The position numbers were made by a program, and so were the translations under genes. Of a stretch of DNA of 64,000 nucleotides, positions 48,543 through 60,711 are shown in pieces. Every line of letters begins with the position of its first letter. Position 1 is the stretch's first letter. The stretch comes from Planctomycetota bacterium. Its GTDB lineage: Bacteria; Planctomycetota; J058. The notes beneath the pieces are model-generated. The model was not told the origin of the DNA. It ran no database searches and saw nothing but the letters and a program-made list of their open reading frames with translations. The DNA is taken from assembly GCA_023954375.1 (NCBI GenBank), contig JAMLIC010000048.1, forward strand, positions 1 to 64,000, in the 5' to 3' direction.

Positions 48543-50552
48543 ATGCGCCCGCCCGCGACCACCCTGCTCGCCCTCGCCGTGGCCCTGGCCGCGACGGGCT
48601 GCCCCGACGACGACGCCGACCGGAGGATCACCACCCCCCGCGCGGGCGAGACCGTGACCGAGATCGCCCAGCGCCGCGGGCTCACCCCCGACGACCTGCG
48701 CGCCGCCGCGAAGACCTACATGCCCACGGGCCAGCACGACCCGTACGTCATGTTCAGCTCGGGCGGCCACTCGGGGCAGGTGATCGTGATCGGCGTGCCG
48801 TCCATGCGCATCCTGCGCGTGATCGGCGTCTTCACCCCCGAGCCCTGGCAGGGGTGGGGCTTCGGCTCGCTCGCCTCCGAGGAGGTCCTCTCCGCCGGCG
48901 ACATGCCGACCCACCAGCTCCGCTGGGGCGACACGCACCATCCGGCCCTGAGCGAGACCAACGGCGAGTACGACGGCCAATGGTGCTTCGTCAACGACAA
49001 GGCCAACGCGCGCGTCGCCGTGATCGACCTGCGCGACTTCGAGACCAAGCAGATCGTCAAGAACCCTGTGGCGATCAACGACCACGGCGGCACGTTCGTC
49101 ACCCCGGACACCGAGTGGGTCATCGAGGGCGGGCAGTACGCCACGCCGCTCGGCTGGGAGTACGCCTCGATCGACGACTACCAGCAGAAGTACCGCGGGA
49201 CGGTGACGATGTGGAAGTTCGACCGCGAGCGCGGCCGGATCGACGTCGAGCGGTCGTTCACGATGGAGCTCCCGCCCTACTGGCAGGACCTGGCCGACGC
49301 CGGGAAGCTCGTCTCCGACGGGTGGATCTTCCTCAACTCGTTCAACACCGAGATGGCCACGGGCGCCACCGCCCCGGGCGAGCCACCGTTCGAGGTCGGC
49401 GCGTCGCAGAGCGACATGGACTACCTGCATGTCATCAACCTGCGGAAGGCGGTCGAGGTCGCCAGGGCCGGGCGGACGATCGACGTGCGCGGGATGAAGG
49501 TGATCCCCCTCGAGACCTCGATCGAGGAGGGCCTCCTCCACTTCGTCCCCGAGCCGAAGAGCCCCCACGGCGTCGACGTGACCCCCGGCGGCGAGTTCAT
49601 CGTCGTCTCGGGCAAGCTCGACCCGCACGTGACGATCTTCAGCTTCCAGAAGATCCAGGAGGCGATCGCCCGCGGGACCGCGGACCGCGACCCCTTCGGC
49701 GTGCCGATCCTCCCCTTCGACCAGTGCGTCGAGGCGCAGGTCGAGCTCGGCCTCGGGCCCCTGCACACCCAGTTCGACGACAAGGGCTACGCCTACACGA
49801 GCCTGTTCCTCGACTCGGCCGTGGCCCGCTGGACGCTGGGCGGGCCGTACCAGGAGCGGCACCCCGAGCCGGGCTGGACCCTCGTGCAGAAGCTGCCGGT
49901 CCACTACAACATCGGCCATCTCGCCGCCGTCGAGGGCGACACCACCACGCCGCGCGGCGGGTTCCTCGTGACCCTCAACAAGTGGTCGGTCGACCGGTTC
50001 GTCTCCACGGGCCCGCTCCTGCCGCAGAACTTCCAGCTGGTCGACATCGGGGTCCCCGGCGAGACCATGGAGCTGCTCTACGACATGCCCATGGGGATCG
50101 GCGAGCCCCACTACGCGCAGATCATCGTCGCCGACAAGCTGAGCCCCTGGGACGTCTACCCCGAGGTGGGCTGGGACCCGCTGAACCAGGCGCCCGACCC
50201 CAACGCCACGCGGCAGGGGGAGGAGCGGATCGTCCGCGGGGACGGGCGGGTCGACGTCTACATGACGGTGGTCCGCAGCCGCTTCACCCCCGAGCACATC
50301 GAGGTGAACCAGGGCGACGTCGTCACCTTCCACATCACGAACGTGGAGCGCGCGAAGGACGCCACGCACGGCTGGGGGCTCGGCGGGCACAACGTGAACC
50401 TTAGCCTCGAGCCCGGCGAGACGGCGAGCTGCACGGTCGAGGTGACCCAGCCCGGCGTCTACCCGTTCTACTGCACCGAGTTCTGCTCGGCCCTCCACCT
50501 CGAGATGACCGGCTACCTGCGGGTGCGGCCGGTCGAGGAGCTCGGGAAGTAA
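48543..50552 (+). CDS. nosZ: Nitrous-oxide reductase, Sec/lipoprotein type
   Basis: Reduces N2O to N2. From ATG 48543 (GAGGAG six bases upstream; ATGs at 48516 and 48540 are alternatives) the product has 669 residues. It has a Sec-type signal with a lipobox (AATGC) and no twin-Arg motif, as expected for clade II NosZ. The seven-bladed propeller carries Cu-cluster His segments such as SGGHSGQ, DTHHPALSETNG and INDHGGTF. The C-terminal cupredoxin domain has the CuA ligands: His in GGHNVNL, then Cys644, Cys648, His652 and Met655 (CTEFCSALHLEM). It should sit on the periplasmic face, anchored by lipid. Confidence 0.97.
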   Translation: MRPPATTLLALAVALAATGCPDDDADRRITTPRAGETVTEIAQRRGLTPDDLRAAAKTYMPTGQHDPYVMFSSGGHSGQVIVIGVPSMRILRVIGVFTPEPWQGWGFGSLASEEVLSAGDMPTHQLRWGDTHHPALSETNGEYDGQWCFVNDKANARVAVIDLRDFETKQIVKNPVAINDHGGTFVTPDTEWVIEGGQYATPLGWEYASIDDYQQKYRGTVTMWKFDRERGRIDVERSFTMELPPYWQDLADAGKLVSDGWIFLNSFNTEMATGATAPGEPPFEVGASQSDMDYLHVINLRKAVEVARAGRTIDVRGMKVIPLETSIEEGLLHFVPEPKSPHGVDVTPGGEFIVVSGKLDPHVTIFSFQKIQEAIARGTADRDPFGVPILPFDQCVEAQVELGLGPLHTQFDDKGYAYTSLFLDSAVARWTLGGPYQERHPEPGWTLVQKLPVHYNIGHLAAVEGDTTTPRGGFLVTLNKWSVDRFVSTGPLLPQNFQLVDIGVPGETMELLYDMPMGIGEPHYAQIIVADKLSPWDVYPEVGWDPLNQAPDPNATRQGEERIVRGDGRVDVYMTVVRSRFTPEHIEVNQGDVVTFHITNVERAKDATHGWGLGGHNVNLSLEPGETASCTVEVTQPGVYPFYCTEFCSALHLEMTGYLRVRPVEELGK

Positions 50553-50553
50553 C

Positions 50554-51252
50554 GTGGCCACGACCCTCTGGCAGCGCCTCGTCGGGCCGCGCGTGCCGCC
50601 CGACGAGCTGGCGGCGCGCCGCTGGCGCTACCGCCTCCCGACCCTGCTCCTGTTCGCCGCGGCGGTGGCGCTGATCACCACCCCGTTCCTCCCCATGTGG
50701 CGGATGCGGCTGCACGCTCCGCAGTACCCGGGCGGGCTCGAGGTGGTCGCCCACCTCACGCACCTCGAAGGCGACGTCGCGGAGGTCGACGGGCTGAACC
50801 ACTACATCGGCATGCGGCCGCTCGGGGAGGCCGCCGTGCTCGAGCGGGCGGTCGGCGTCTACGCGGTGGTGGGCCTCGCGCTCCTGGTCGCCGCGGCGAT
50901 CTTCATCCACTCGTGGTGGGCGGCGGTCCTCACCTTGCCGGCGCTGCTCTTCCCGGCCGTGTTCCTGGCCGACCTGAAGTTCTGGCTCTACGCGTGGGGC
51001 ACGAACCTCGACCCGACGGCGCCGCTCACCATCGAGCCGTTCGTCCCGCCGGTCCTGGGCGAGGGCGTCGTGGGGCAGTTCCGGACCGTGGCCTCGCCGG
51101 GGCTCGGGCTCTACATGGCGACCCTCGCCTCGCTGCTCATCGCCATCGGCCTCTACCATCACCGGCGCGCCTACGAGCCGCTCCACGAGGACATGACGGG
51201 CGAGGCGCCTCGCGCGCCGGCCCCGACGCCCGAGGCGGCCGGTGCGCGCTGA
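50554..51252 (+). CDS. NosB-like four-TM membrane protein of the nos operon
   Basis: A 232-residue integral membrane protein with four spans (about 28-48, 98-120, 122-145, 188-208) and a conserved-looking GLNHYIGMRPLGE loop before the second span. A protein of this type sits after nosZ in clade II nos clusters (called NosB in Wolinella). Its role in N2O respiration is suspected to concern electron transfer or assembly but is not established. The GTG start at 50554 is one base after the nosZ stop; the C-terminus overlaps the nosD start by 11 bases. Confidence 0.75.
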   Translation: MATTLWQRLVGPRVPPDELAARRWRYRLPTLLLFAAAVALITTPFLPMWRMRLHAPQYPGGLEVVAHLTHLEGDVAEVDGLNHYIGMRPLGEAAVLERAVGVYAVVGLALLVAAAIFIHSWWAAVLTLPALLFPAVFLADLKFWLYAWGTNLDPTAPLTIEPFVPPVLGEGVVGQFRTVASPGLGLYMATLASLLIAIGLYHHRRAYEPLHEDMTGEAPRAPAPTPEAAGAR

Positions 51253-53566
51253 GCTCCCCCTGGCCGGGGCGCTGGCCCTGGCCCTCGCGGGCCGCGTCGC
51301 CGCCGGCGACGAGGCGCGGACCTGGGTCGTCGGCCCGGCGGGAGGGCCGCCGCTCGCCCAGGTGGTCGCCGGGGCCGACGACGGCGACACCGTCGTCGCC
51401 CTGGCGGGCGTGCACCGCGGCCCGGTGGAGGTCACGCGGCGCGTGACGCTCGAGGGGCGCGAGGGCGCCGTGATCGACGGCGGCGGCCGCGGGACGGTCG
51501 TGCGCCTGGCCGCCGCCGGGGCCGTCCTCCGCGGCGTGACCGTCGTCGGCAGCGGCGCGTCGCTCGAGCGGGAGAACTCGGGCGTCACGATCGACGCCGC
51601 CGGGGCGCTCGTCGAGGGCAACCGCATCGTCGACTGCCTGTTCGGGGTCTACGCCCGCCGGGCGGCGGGGAGCGTCGTCCGGGGGAACGTCATCGTCGGC
51701 AAGGACCTCGACGTCCCGCGCCGCGGCGACCCGATCCGCGTGTGGTACAGCGACGACGTCACGCTCGAGGGAAACGTCGTCGAGCGCGGGCGCGACGTGG
51801 TGCTCTGGTACTCCACGCGCATGGTCGTGCGCGGCAACGTGATCCGCGACGGGCGCTACGGCCTGCACTTCATGTACTGCGACGACGGCGACATCGCCGG
51901 CAACCGCCTCGTCGGCAACTCGGTGGGCGCGTTCCTCATGTACGGGCGGCGCCTGCGAATGCACCACAACGTCCTCGAGAGCAACCGCGGCCCCAGCGGC
52001 TACGGCCTCGGGCTCAAGGACATGGACGACGCGCGCATCACGGACAACCTGCTGCGCGACAACCGCGTCGGCGCCTACGTCGACAACTCGCCCAGGGAGG
52101 TCGACAGCACCGTCGTCTTCGAGCGCAACGTGATCCTCGGCAACGACGTGGGCGTCCTGCTCCTGCCGCTCGTGCGGCGGAACATCTACCTGGAGAACAG
52201 CTTCGTCGACAACGGCGAGCAGGTCGCCGTCACGGGCGGCGGGGAGCTGATCGGCAACACGTGGGCGCTGGGCGGCCGCGGCAACTACTGGAGCGACTAC
52301 GCCGGCTACGACGCCGACGGCGACGGCGTGGGCGACGTGCCCTACGAGGCGAGCCGGCTGTTCGAGCGCCTGGCGGACCGCGACCCGCACCTGCGGCTGT
52401 TCCTCTTCGGCCCGGCGACCGACGCGGTGAACTTCGCCGCGCGCGCGGTGCCGCTCGTGCGCCCGCGCCCCAAGCTGCGCGACGAGGCGCCGCTCATGGC
52501 CCCCGTCCTGCCGACGGGGCTGCCCGTCGCGCCGGTCGAGACCGCGCGCCCGCTCCTCGGCTCGTCGCTCGCCCTCGCCGCGGCCGGCCTGGTGACCGTG
52601 CTCGTGCCGGTCCTCCCCTGGCTGGCCCGGCGCCGCGCCCCGCCGGCGGCGCCGCCCCACGACGCCGCCCGGCCGCTGGTGGAGGTCGCCCGGGTGACGA
52701 AGCGCTTCGGGCGGCTGGTCGCCCTCGACCGGCTGTCGTTCACGATCCGGGCCGGCGAGGCGGTGGCCCTGTGGGGCGCCAACGGGGCGGGCAAGACGAC
52801 GGCCCTGCGCTGCCTCCTGGGGGTGATCCCCTTCGAGGGGGACGTCCGCCTGGACGGGCTCGACGTCCGCGCGCGCGGCGGCCGGGCCGCGCGCGCGCGG
52901 CTGGGCTTCGTCCCCCAGGAGCTCGGGCTCCACGACGACCTGGGCGTGCGCGAGACGCTGCGCTTCTACGGGCGCCTCAAGGGCGTGGCCCCCGCGGAGG
53001 CGGACGGGCTGCTCGAGCCGCTCGGGCTCGCGCCGCACGCGCCCAAGCGCGTCGGCGAGCTCTCGGGCGGGCTGAAGCAGCGCCTGGCCCTGGCCCTGGC
53101 GCTCCTGGGCGACCCGCCGCTCCTCCTCCTCGACGAGCCCACGGCCAACCTCGACGCGCGGGCCCGGGGCGACCTCCTCGAGCTCCTCGGCGGGCTGCGG
53201 GCGCGCGGCAAGACGCTCGTCTTCTCGTCGCACCGGCTCGACGAGGTCTCGCTCCTCGCCGACCGGGTCCTCGTCCTCGAGCAGGGGCGGCTCGCCGCCG
53301 ACCTGCCCTCGGGCCGCCTCCCGGCGCACCTCGGGCTGCGCTCGGTCCTGCACCTGACGCTGCCCGAGGTCGAGTGCGGCCCCGCGGTCGACCTCCTCGC
53401 GGCGCACGGGTTCGCGGCCAGCCGCTCGGGGACGACGCTCTCGGTCGCCGCGCCGCCGCGCGAGAAGGGGCGGCCGATCGCGCTCCTCGTGGCCGCGGGC
53501 TTGCACCTCGAGGACTTCGAGCTCGGCCGCGAGGCGCCTGCGCGTCGCGGGGAGGAGGCCAGGTGA
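51242..53566 (+). CDS. nosD: NosD-NosF fusion: copper-site maturation beta-helix plus ABC ATPase
   Basis: One uninterrupted 774-residue frame. Residues 1-400 are a Sec-exported NosD: signal peptide to about residue 21, then beta-helical CASH repeats (VYARRAAGSVVRGNVIVG, GRDVVLWYSTRMVVRGNVI, YGLHFMYCDD, NYWSDYAGYDADGDGVGD). A membrane segment (about 440-460) leads to a cytosolic ABC ATPase equivalent to NosF: Walker A GANGAGKTT, signature LSGGLKQR, Walker B LLLLDEP and a switch His in SSHRL. NosD/F/Y together support CuZ-site assembly of NosZ. These are normally two separate genes. The GTG start at 51242 overlaps the preceding gene. Confidence 0.9.
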   Translation: MRAELPLAGALALALAGRVAAGDEARTWVVGPAGGPPLAQVVAGADDGDTVVALAGVHRGPVEVTRRVTLEGREGAVIDGGGRGTVVRLAAAGAVLRGVTVVGSGASLERENSGVTIDAAGALVEGNRIVDCLFGVYARRAAGSVVRGNVIVGKDLDVPRRGDPIRVWYSDDVTLEGNVVERGRDVVLWYSTRMVVRGNVIRDGRYGLHFMYCDDGDIAGNRLVGNSVGAFLMYGRRLRMHHNVLESNRGPSGYGLGLKDMDDARITDNLLRDNRVGAYVDNSPREVDSTVVFERNVILGNDVGVLLLPLVRRNIYLENSFVDNGEQVAVTGGGELIGNTWALGGRGNYWSDYAGYDADGDGVGDVPYEASRLFERLADRDPHLRLFLFGPATDAVNFAARAVPLVRPRPKLRDEAPLMAPVLPTGLPVAPVETARPLLGSSLALAAAGLVTVLVPVLPWLARRRAPPAAPPHDAARPLVEVARVTKRFGRLVALDRLSFTIRAGEAVALWGANGAGKTTALRCLLGVIPFEGDVRLDGLDVRARGGRAARARLGFVPQELGLHDDLGVRETLRFYGRLKGVAPAEADGLLEPLGLAPHAPKRVGELSGGLKQRLALALALLGDPPLLLLDEPTANLDARARGDLLELLGGLRARGKTLVFSSHRLDEVSLLADRVLVLEQGRLAADLPSGRLPAHLGLRSVLHLTLPEVECGPAVDLLAAHGFAASRSGTTLSVAAPPREKGRPIALLVAAGLHLEDFELGREAPARRGEEAR

Positions 53567-54387
53567 GCGGCGCCCTGATCCTCGCCGGCAAGGAGCTGCG
53601 CGACGCGAGGCGCAACCGCTGGTTCCTCCTCTACACGGTCGGCCTGGCGGTCCTGGCGCTGGCCTTCGCCGGCCTGGGCGCGTCGGGCCTCGGCGAGCTG
53701 GGCGTCGCGGGCTTCGGCCGCACGACGGCCAGCCTGATCAACCTCGTCATGCTCGTCGTGCCGCTCATGGGCCTGACGCTCGGCGCCCTGGCGATCGCCG
53801 GCGAGCGCGAGCGCGGGACGCTCCTCTACCTGCTCGCGCAGCCGGTGACGACGCTCGAGCTGTACGCGGGCAAGCTGCTGGGCCTGGGCGCGTCGGTGCT
53901 CGCCGCGCTGCTCATCGGCTTCGGCCTGAGCGGCGCGCTGGTCGCCACGCGCGTGGGGCGCGCCGACGCCGGCGCCTACCTGGCGCTCGTCGGCCTGGCC
54001 TTCCTCCTCGGGCTGGCGTGCCTGTCGCTCGGGCTGCTCCTGTCCACGCTCGCGCGCCGCTCGAGCTCGGCCGTGGGGCTGGCGGTCTTCGTCTGGCTCG
54101 GCCTCGTGTTCCTGGGCGACCTCGGCGTCATGGGCACGGCCCTCGTGCTGCGCCTGGGCGTGAACGAGCTCACCGCGCTGGCGCTCGTCAACCCGCTCCA
54201 GGTGTTCAAGGTCGCCGCCGTGCTCGCCGCCGGGGGCAGCCTCGAGGTGCTCGGCCCTGCGGGCCTCTACCTTACGCGCACCTACGGCGCCGGCCTCCTG
54301 CCGCTCCTGCTCGCGCTCCTGGCGGCCTGGACCGCTCTCCCTGCCCTGGGGGGCTACCTCGTGCTCCGACGGAGGGGCGCCCTGTGA
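53563..54387 (+). CDS. nosY: NosY-like ABC transporter permease
   Basis: A 274-residue ABC-2-type permease with six hydrophobic spans, partner of the NosF ATPase domain in the preceding gene. Near the N-terminus is KELRDARRNRWFLLYT (typical cytosolic lead-in), then SLINLVMLVVPLMGLTLGA and the family motif GERERGTLLYLLAQPVTTLELYAGK. GTG 53563 overlaps the nosDF stop (GTGA). It is thought to move a sulfur species needed for the CuZ cluster. Confidence 0.92.
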   Translation: MSGALILAGKELRDARRNRWFLLYTVGLAVLALAFAGLGASGLGELGVAGFGRTTASLINLVMLVVPLMGLTLGALAIAGERERGTLLYLLAQPVTTLELYAGKLLGLGASVLAALLIGFGLSGALVATRVGRADAGAYLALVGLAFLLGLACLSLGLLLSTLARRSSSAVGLAVFVWLGLVFLGDLGVMGTALVLRLGVNELTALALVNPLQVFKVAAVLAAGGSLEVLGPAGLYLTRTYGAGLLPLLLALLAAWTALPALGGYLVLRRRGAL

Positions 54388-54809
54388 CCCGCTCGCTCGC
54401 CCGCCTGGTGATCGCCCTGCTCCTCGCCGGCTGCCCCGCGCCGGACGCCGGCGCCGGCCCACCGACGATCCGCTGGGGCGCGGACGCCTGCGACCGCTGC
54501 CAGATGATCATCAACGAGGAGCGCCACGCCGCCGCCTACGTCACGGTCGACGGGGAGGCCCGCCGCTTCGACGACATCGGCTGCCTGCTGGCGCGCCCGG
54601 GGGAGACCGGCGAGCGCCCGGCCGCCGTGTGGCTGCGCGGAGAGGACGGCGCCTGGGTGGCAGGGGAGGCGGCGACGCTCGTGCGCGCCCCCGACGTGGT
54701 CACGCCCATGGGGAGCGGCCTCGTGGCCTTCGCCGACCCGGCGCGCGCGCGCGCCTTCGCCGCCGAGCGCGGCGGCGAGGTGGTCGCGCTGGCGGGGCTC
54801 TGGCCCTGA
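54384..54809 (+). CDS. nosL: NosL copper-chaperone lipoprotein
   Basis: A 141-residue NosL, which delivers Cu(I) for NosZ maturation. The lipobox LLLAGC (Cys near 16) is followed by the copper-binding motif CDRCQMIINEERHAA (about 36-50: CxxCxM with nearby His). VDGEARRFDDIGCLLA and PMGSGLVAFADPARARAF are also typical. GTG 54384 overlaps the nosY stop. Last gene of the nos operon, convergent with the tandem-kinase gene six bases away. Confidence 0.95.
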   Translation: MTRSLARLVIALLLAGCPAPDAGAGPPTIRWGADACDRCQMIINEERHAAAYVTVDGEARRFDDIGCLLARPGETGERPAAVWLRGEDGAWVAGEAATLVRAPDVVTPMGSGLVAFADPARARAFAAERGGEVVALAGLWP

Positions 54810-54815
54810 GCGCGG

Positions 54816-57489
<2,674 letters not shown>

Positions 57490-57554
57490 GCGACGTCACG
57501 ATGACCGGGACCGCGCCGCCTCACCAGTCGCCCGCGCGAGGCCGCCCGGAGGCG

Positions 57555-59135
57555 TCACTCCTCCAGCAGCAGCTCGTCCACGAGCCCGACGAGGACGTCG
57601 ACCCGGAACGGCTTCTGCACGAACCGGTGCGCGCCCTGGTCGAGCAGGCGCTGGGCCCGCGCGTCGAGGTCGTAGCCGGAGGCGAGCACGACCTTCGCGC
57701 CGGGGCGCGCCCGGCGCAGGTGCGGGAACGCCTCGGGGCCGTCCATGTGGGGCATGTTGAGGTCGAGGAAGATCAGGTCGATCGGCCCCGGCTCGCGCCC
57801 GGCGAGGTCGACCGCCGCGTGCCCGTCGGGCGCCTTGAGCACCCGGTAGCCGGCCGCGCGCAGATGCTCGTCGAGCACGTCGACGATCGTCGGCTCGTCG
57901 TCGACGACGAGGACCGTCTTGCCCAGGCGGACGGCCGGCGTGGCCAGCGGCTCGTGAGGCGTGTTGTCCGCGAGGGCGACGAGCTGGCGCAGGTCGTGCT
58001 CGTCGGTCTCGTCGACGACGCCCGGGCCGGCGAACGGCAGGTAGACGCGCGCGACCGCCCCGGCCCCGGGCGCGCTGTCGAGGGTCAGGTGGCCGCCGTG
58101 GTTGGTGACGATCCCGTAGCAGGCCGCGAGCCCCAGCCCGCGCCCGCGCCCGCGCGTGCTGAAGAACGGCTCGAAGCAGCGGGCGAGCGTGGCCGCGTCC
58201 ATGCCGGCCCCGTGGTCCTCGACGGTGAGCTGCGCGTACCGCCCCGGGACGAGCCCGGGCAGGGCGCGGCAGTAGGCCGCGTCGAGCAGCACGGCGCCCG
58301 TGCGCACGCGGACGGGCCCGCGGTGCGGCTCCGCCTCCGCCGCGTTGTGGAGGAGCGCCATGAGGACGTGCAGGAGCTGGCGCGGGTCCCCCTCGATCGA
58401 CGACAGCGCCGGGTCGAGCTCCAGCGCCACCTCGACCCCCGCCCGCCCCTGGAGCAGGTCCGCCGCCCCGCGGACGAGCCCGCCGAGGTCGACGCGGGTG
58501 ACGCGGTGCTTGCCGCCGCGCGCGTAGGCCAGCAGCTGGTCGGCCCGGTGCGCGACGTCGCGGGCCGAGGCCTCGACCTTCTCGAGGCGCCAGGCGGCCG
58601 GGTGGCCGTCGAGCTCCTGGCGCAGGCGCTCGACGTGCGCGAGGACGGCCACGAGCTGGTTGTTGACGCCGTGGGCCACGCCGCCGGCGAGGGTGGCGAG
58701 CGAGCGCAGCACGCGCGAGCGGGCCAGGCCCTGCTCGCGGCGCTGCGTCGTGGTCACGTCGGCGACCACGCCGGCGAGGCGGACGACCCGTCCGCCCTCG
58801 AGCGACGGCGAGAAGCTCGAGCGCACGAACCGCGTCTGGCCCTCGCAGGTGCGCACCCGGTGCTCGAGCGAGCCGGGCTCCCCGCGCAGGGCGGCGAGCT
58901 GCTGGGTGCGCACGCGGCGGCGGTCCTCGGGGTCGATCAGGTCCTGCCAGCGGACCCGCCCCGCGGTCAGGTCCTCGGGCGCGTGGCCGGTGAGGCGGCG
59001 GAGGGCGGGCGAGACGTAGGTCAGCCGGAGGCGCCGCCCCGGCCCCGCCGCGGCCTCCCACACGACCTCGTCCACGAGCGCCAGCGCCCGCGCGGCCGCG
59101 ATGCCGTCGTCCCCATCCTGCTCCGCAGGCCTCAC
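57555..59135 (-). CDS. Hybrid sensor histidine kinase with PAS and receiver domains
   Basis: About 526 residues from GTG 59135; the frame stays open to TTG/ATG codons farther upstream, but that part looks non-coding. No ideal ribosome-binding site was found, so the start is uncertain. Domains: a PAS domain (YVSPALRRLTGHAPEDL ... VRLAGVVADVT), a HisKA region (LATLAGGVAHGVNNQLVAVLAH, with the phospho-acceptor His), an HATPase (LLHNAAEA, EDHGAGMD, GRGRGLGLAACYGIV) and a C-terminal receiver (VLVVDDEP, LIFLDLNMPHMDG, KPF). No membrane segment is seen, so it probably senses a cytosolic signal. The phosphotransfer path may run His to the attached Asp. The partner regulator is unknown. Confidence 0.87.
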   Translation of the reverse strand: MRPAEQDGDDGIAAARALALVDEVVWEAAAGPGRRLRLTYVSPALRRLTGHAPEDLTAGRVRWQDLIDPEDRRRVRTQQLAALRGEPGSLEHRVRTCEGQTRFVRSSFSPSLEGGRVVRLAGVVADVTTTQRREQGLARSRVLRSLATLAGGVAHGVNNQLVAVLAHVERLRQELDGHPAAWRLEKVEASARDVAHRADQLLAYARGGKHRVTRVDLGGLVRGAADLLQGRAGVEVALELDPALSSIEGDPRQLLHVLMALLHNAAEAEPHRGPVRVRTGAVLLDAAYCRALPGLVPGRYAQLTVEDHGAGMDAATLARCFEPFFSTRGRGRGLGLAACYGIVTNHGGHLTLDSAPGAGAVARVYLPFAGPGVVDETDEHDLRQLVALADNTPHEPLATPAVRLGKTVLVVDDEPTIVDVLDEHLRAAGYRVLKAPDGHAAVDLAGREPGPIDLIFLDLNMPHMDGPEAFPHLRRARPGAKVVLASGYDLDARAQRLLDQGAHRFVQKPFRVDVLVGLVDELLLEE

Positions 59136-59345
59136 CCCCTCAGCATAACTCCAGCGGGGAGTTGGAGCACGGGGTGCGCTCGCCGAGGGGCGGGCGATCG
59201 GAGCACGTCCCGGACTGGCACGAACTGTCCCGTTCCGCCCGTCCCCATCGCTCGCTCCGGGCGGTCGCACGTCGCGGAAGGTGAAGTCCTCGAACACCTG
59301 AACCCGGCGGCGGATGGCGACTACAGGGGGGGCGGAGGGGGGCGA

Positions 59346-60704
59346 ATGCCGAGCGCGACCGCGGTGTGGCCCTTCGAGGCGTCCGACCGCGACGAGTGCC
59401 TGCTAGACTCCACGCGGCGCCGCGCCGCCCGCTCGGGGGTCGAGCGCCGCCGGCGCGCCGGGCCCGCGGAGCCTCGTCCCAGGTTGAAGGTCGCCCGGAT
59501 CATCGCGCGCCTGAACGTCGGCGGCCCGGCCCGCCACTGCGTCCTCCTCTCGGAGGGGCTGCGGCGGCGCGGGTTCGACACCGTCCTCCTCACGGGTCGG
59601 CTCGAGCCGGGCGAGGCCGGTGTCCTGGCCGACGACGCCGCGTCCACCCCCGCCGGCGTCCCGATCCGCCGCGTCCCCGGCCTGCGCCAGCCCGTGTCGC
59701 CGCGCGACGACGCGCGCGCCCTGGCCGAGCTCGTCCGGCTCCTGCGCGCGGAGCGCCCCGACGTCGTCCACACGCACACCTCGAAGGCCGGGGCCCTGGG
59801 CCGGGTCGCGGCGGCGCTGGCCGGCGTCCCGGTGGTCGTCCACACGTTCCACGGGCACGTGCTCGAGGGCTACTTCCCGCGGCTGCCCTCCGCGCTGGTC
59901 CGCCTGGCCGAGCGGGCCCTCGGGCGCCTGACGACGCGGATCGTGACCCTCTCGCCCGGCCTCAAGGAGGACCTCTCCGCCCGGTTCGGGGTGGCCGACG
60001 CCGGCCGCTTCGAGGTGATCCCGCTCGGCCGCGACCTCGCCCCGTTCCGCGCCGGGCCCCGGGGGCTCCTCCGGCGCGAGCTCGGCCTGTCCCCCGACGC
60101 GCCGCTCGTCGGGGCGGTGGGCCGGCTCGTGCCGATCAAGGACGTGCCGCTGCTCGTGCGCGCCTTCGCCCGGGTCGTCGAGCGCCGCCCCGGGGCCACG
60201 CTCGTCCTCGTGGGCGACGGGCCCGAGCGGGCCGCGATCGAGGCGGCGGCCGCCGCCCGAGGGCTCGAGCGGCGCGTGCGCCTCCTCGGCTGGCGCGACG
60301 ACCTGCCGGCGATCTACGCCGACCTGGACCTGCTGGCGGTCTCCAGCAGGAACGAGGGCACCCCGCTGGCGATGATCGAGGCCTTCGCCGCCGGCGTGCC
60401 GGTGGTCGCGACGCGCGTGGGGGGCGTCGCCGACATGTTCGACGCCCCGGGGCCGGACCTGGCCGCCCTGGCGACGAACGGCGCCACCCCCCCGCCGGGC
60501 GTCGACCTGCGCGCGCAGGGGGCCCTGGTCGCCCCCCGCGACGAGGTCGGCCTCGCGCGGGCGATCGACCTGCTCCTCGGCCACCCCGACCTGCGCCGGG
60601 TCGCCGCCGCGGCGGCGCAGGCGCGCAGCGAGGTCTACGCGGCCGAGCGCCTGCTCGACGCGACCGAGGGGCTCTACCGGCGGCTGCTGGTCGAGGCGCG
60701 CTGA
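59346..60704 (+). CDS. GT4-family glycosyltransferase
   Basis: Glycosyltransferase family 4, 452 residues from ATG 59346, which has GGAGGGGGG upstream. A TTG at 59484 would begin right at the domain (KVARIIARLNVGGPARH) and removes 46 unconserved residues. The donor-binding C-half contains GAVGRLVPIKDVPLLVRAF, LVLVGDGPERAAIE, VRLLGWRDDLPAIYADLDLLAVSS and the E-x7-E-like EGTPLAMIEAFAAGVPVVAT. GT-B fold, retaining. It probably builds a polysaccharide or glycolipid; sugar and acceptor are unknown. The neighbouring NodU-type carbamoyltransferase is convergent. Confidence 0.9.
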   Translation: MPSATAVWPFEASDRDECLLDSTRRRAARSGVERRRRAGPAEPRPRLKVARIIARLNVGGPARHCVLLSEGLRRRGFDTVLLTGRLEPGEAGVLADDAASTPAGVPIRRVPGLRQPVSPRDDARALAELVRLLRAERPDVVHTHTSKAGALGRVAAALAGVPVVVHTFHGHVLEGYFPRLPSALVRLAERALGRLTTRIVTLSPGLKEDLSARFGVADAGRFEVIPLGRDLAPFRAGPRGLLRRELGLSPDAPLVGAVGRLVPIKDVPLLVRAFARVVERRPGATLVLVGDGPERAAIEAAAAARGLERRVRLLGWRDDLPAIYADLDLLAVSSRNEGTPLAMIEAFAAGVPVVATRVGGVADMFDAPGPDLAALATNGATPPPGVDLRAQGALVAPRDEVGLARAIDLLLGHPDLRRVAAAAAQARSEVYAAERLLDATEGLYRRLLVEAR

Positions 60705-60711
60705 CGCACGG

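Noticed and set aside
51242..53566. Treating nosD and nosF as two adjacent genes
   Set aside because: There is no stop between the domains, and no start codon with a clear ribosome-binding site was seen at the junction; a fusion is the simpler reading.
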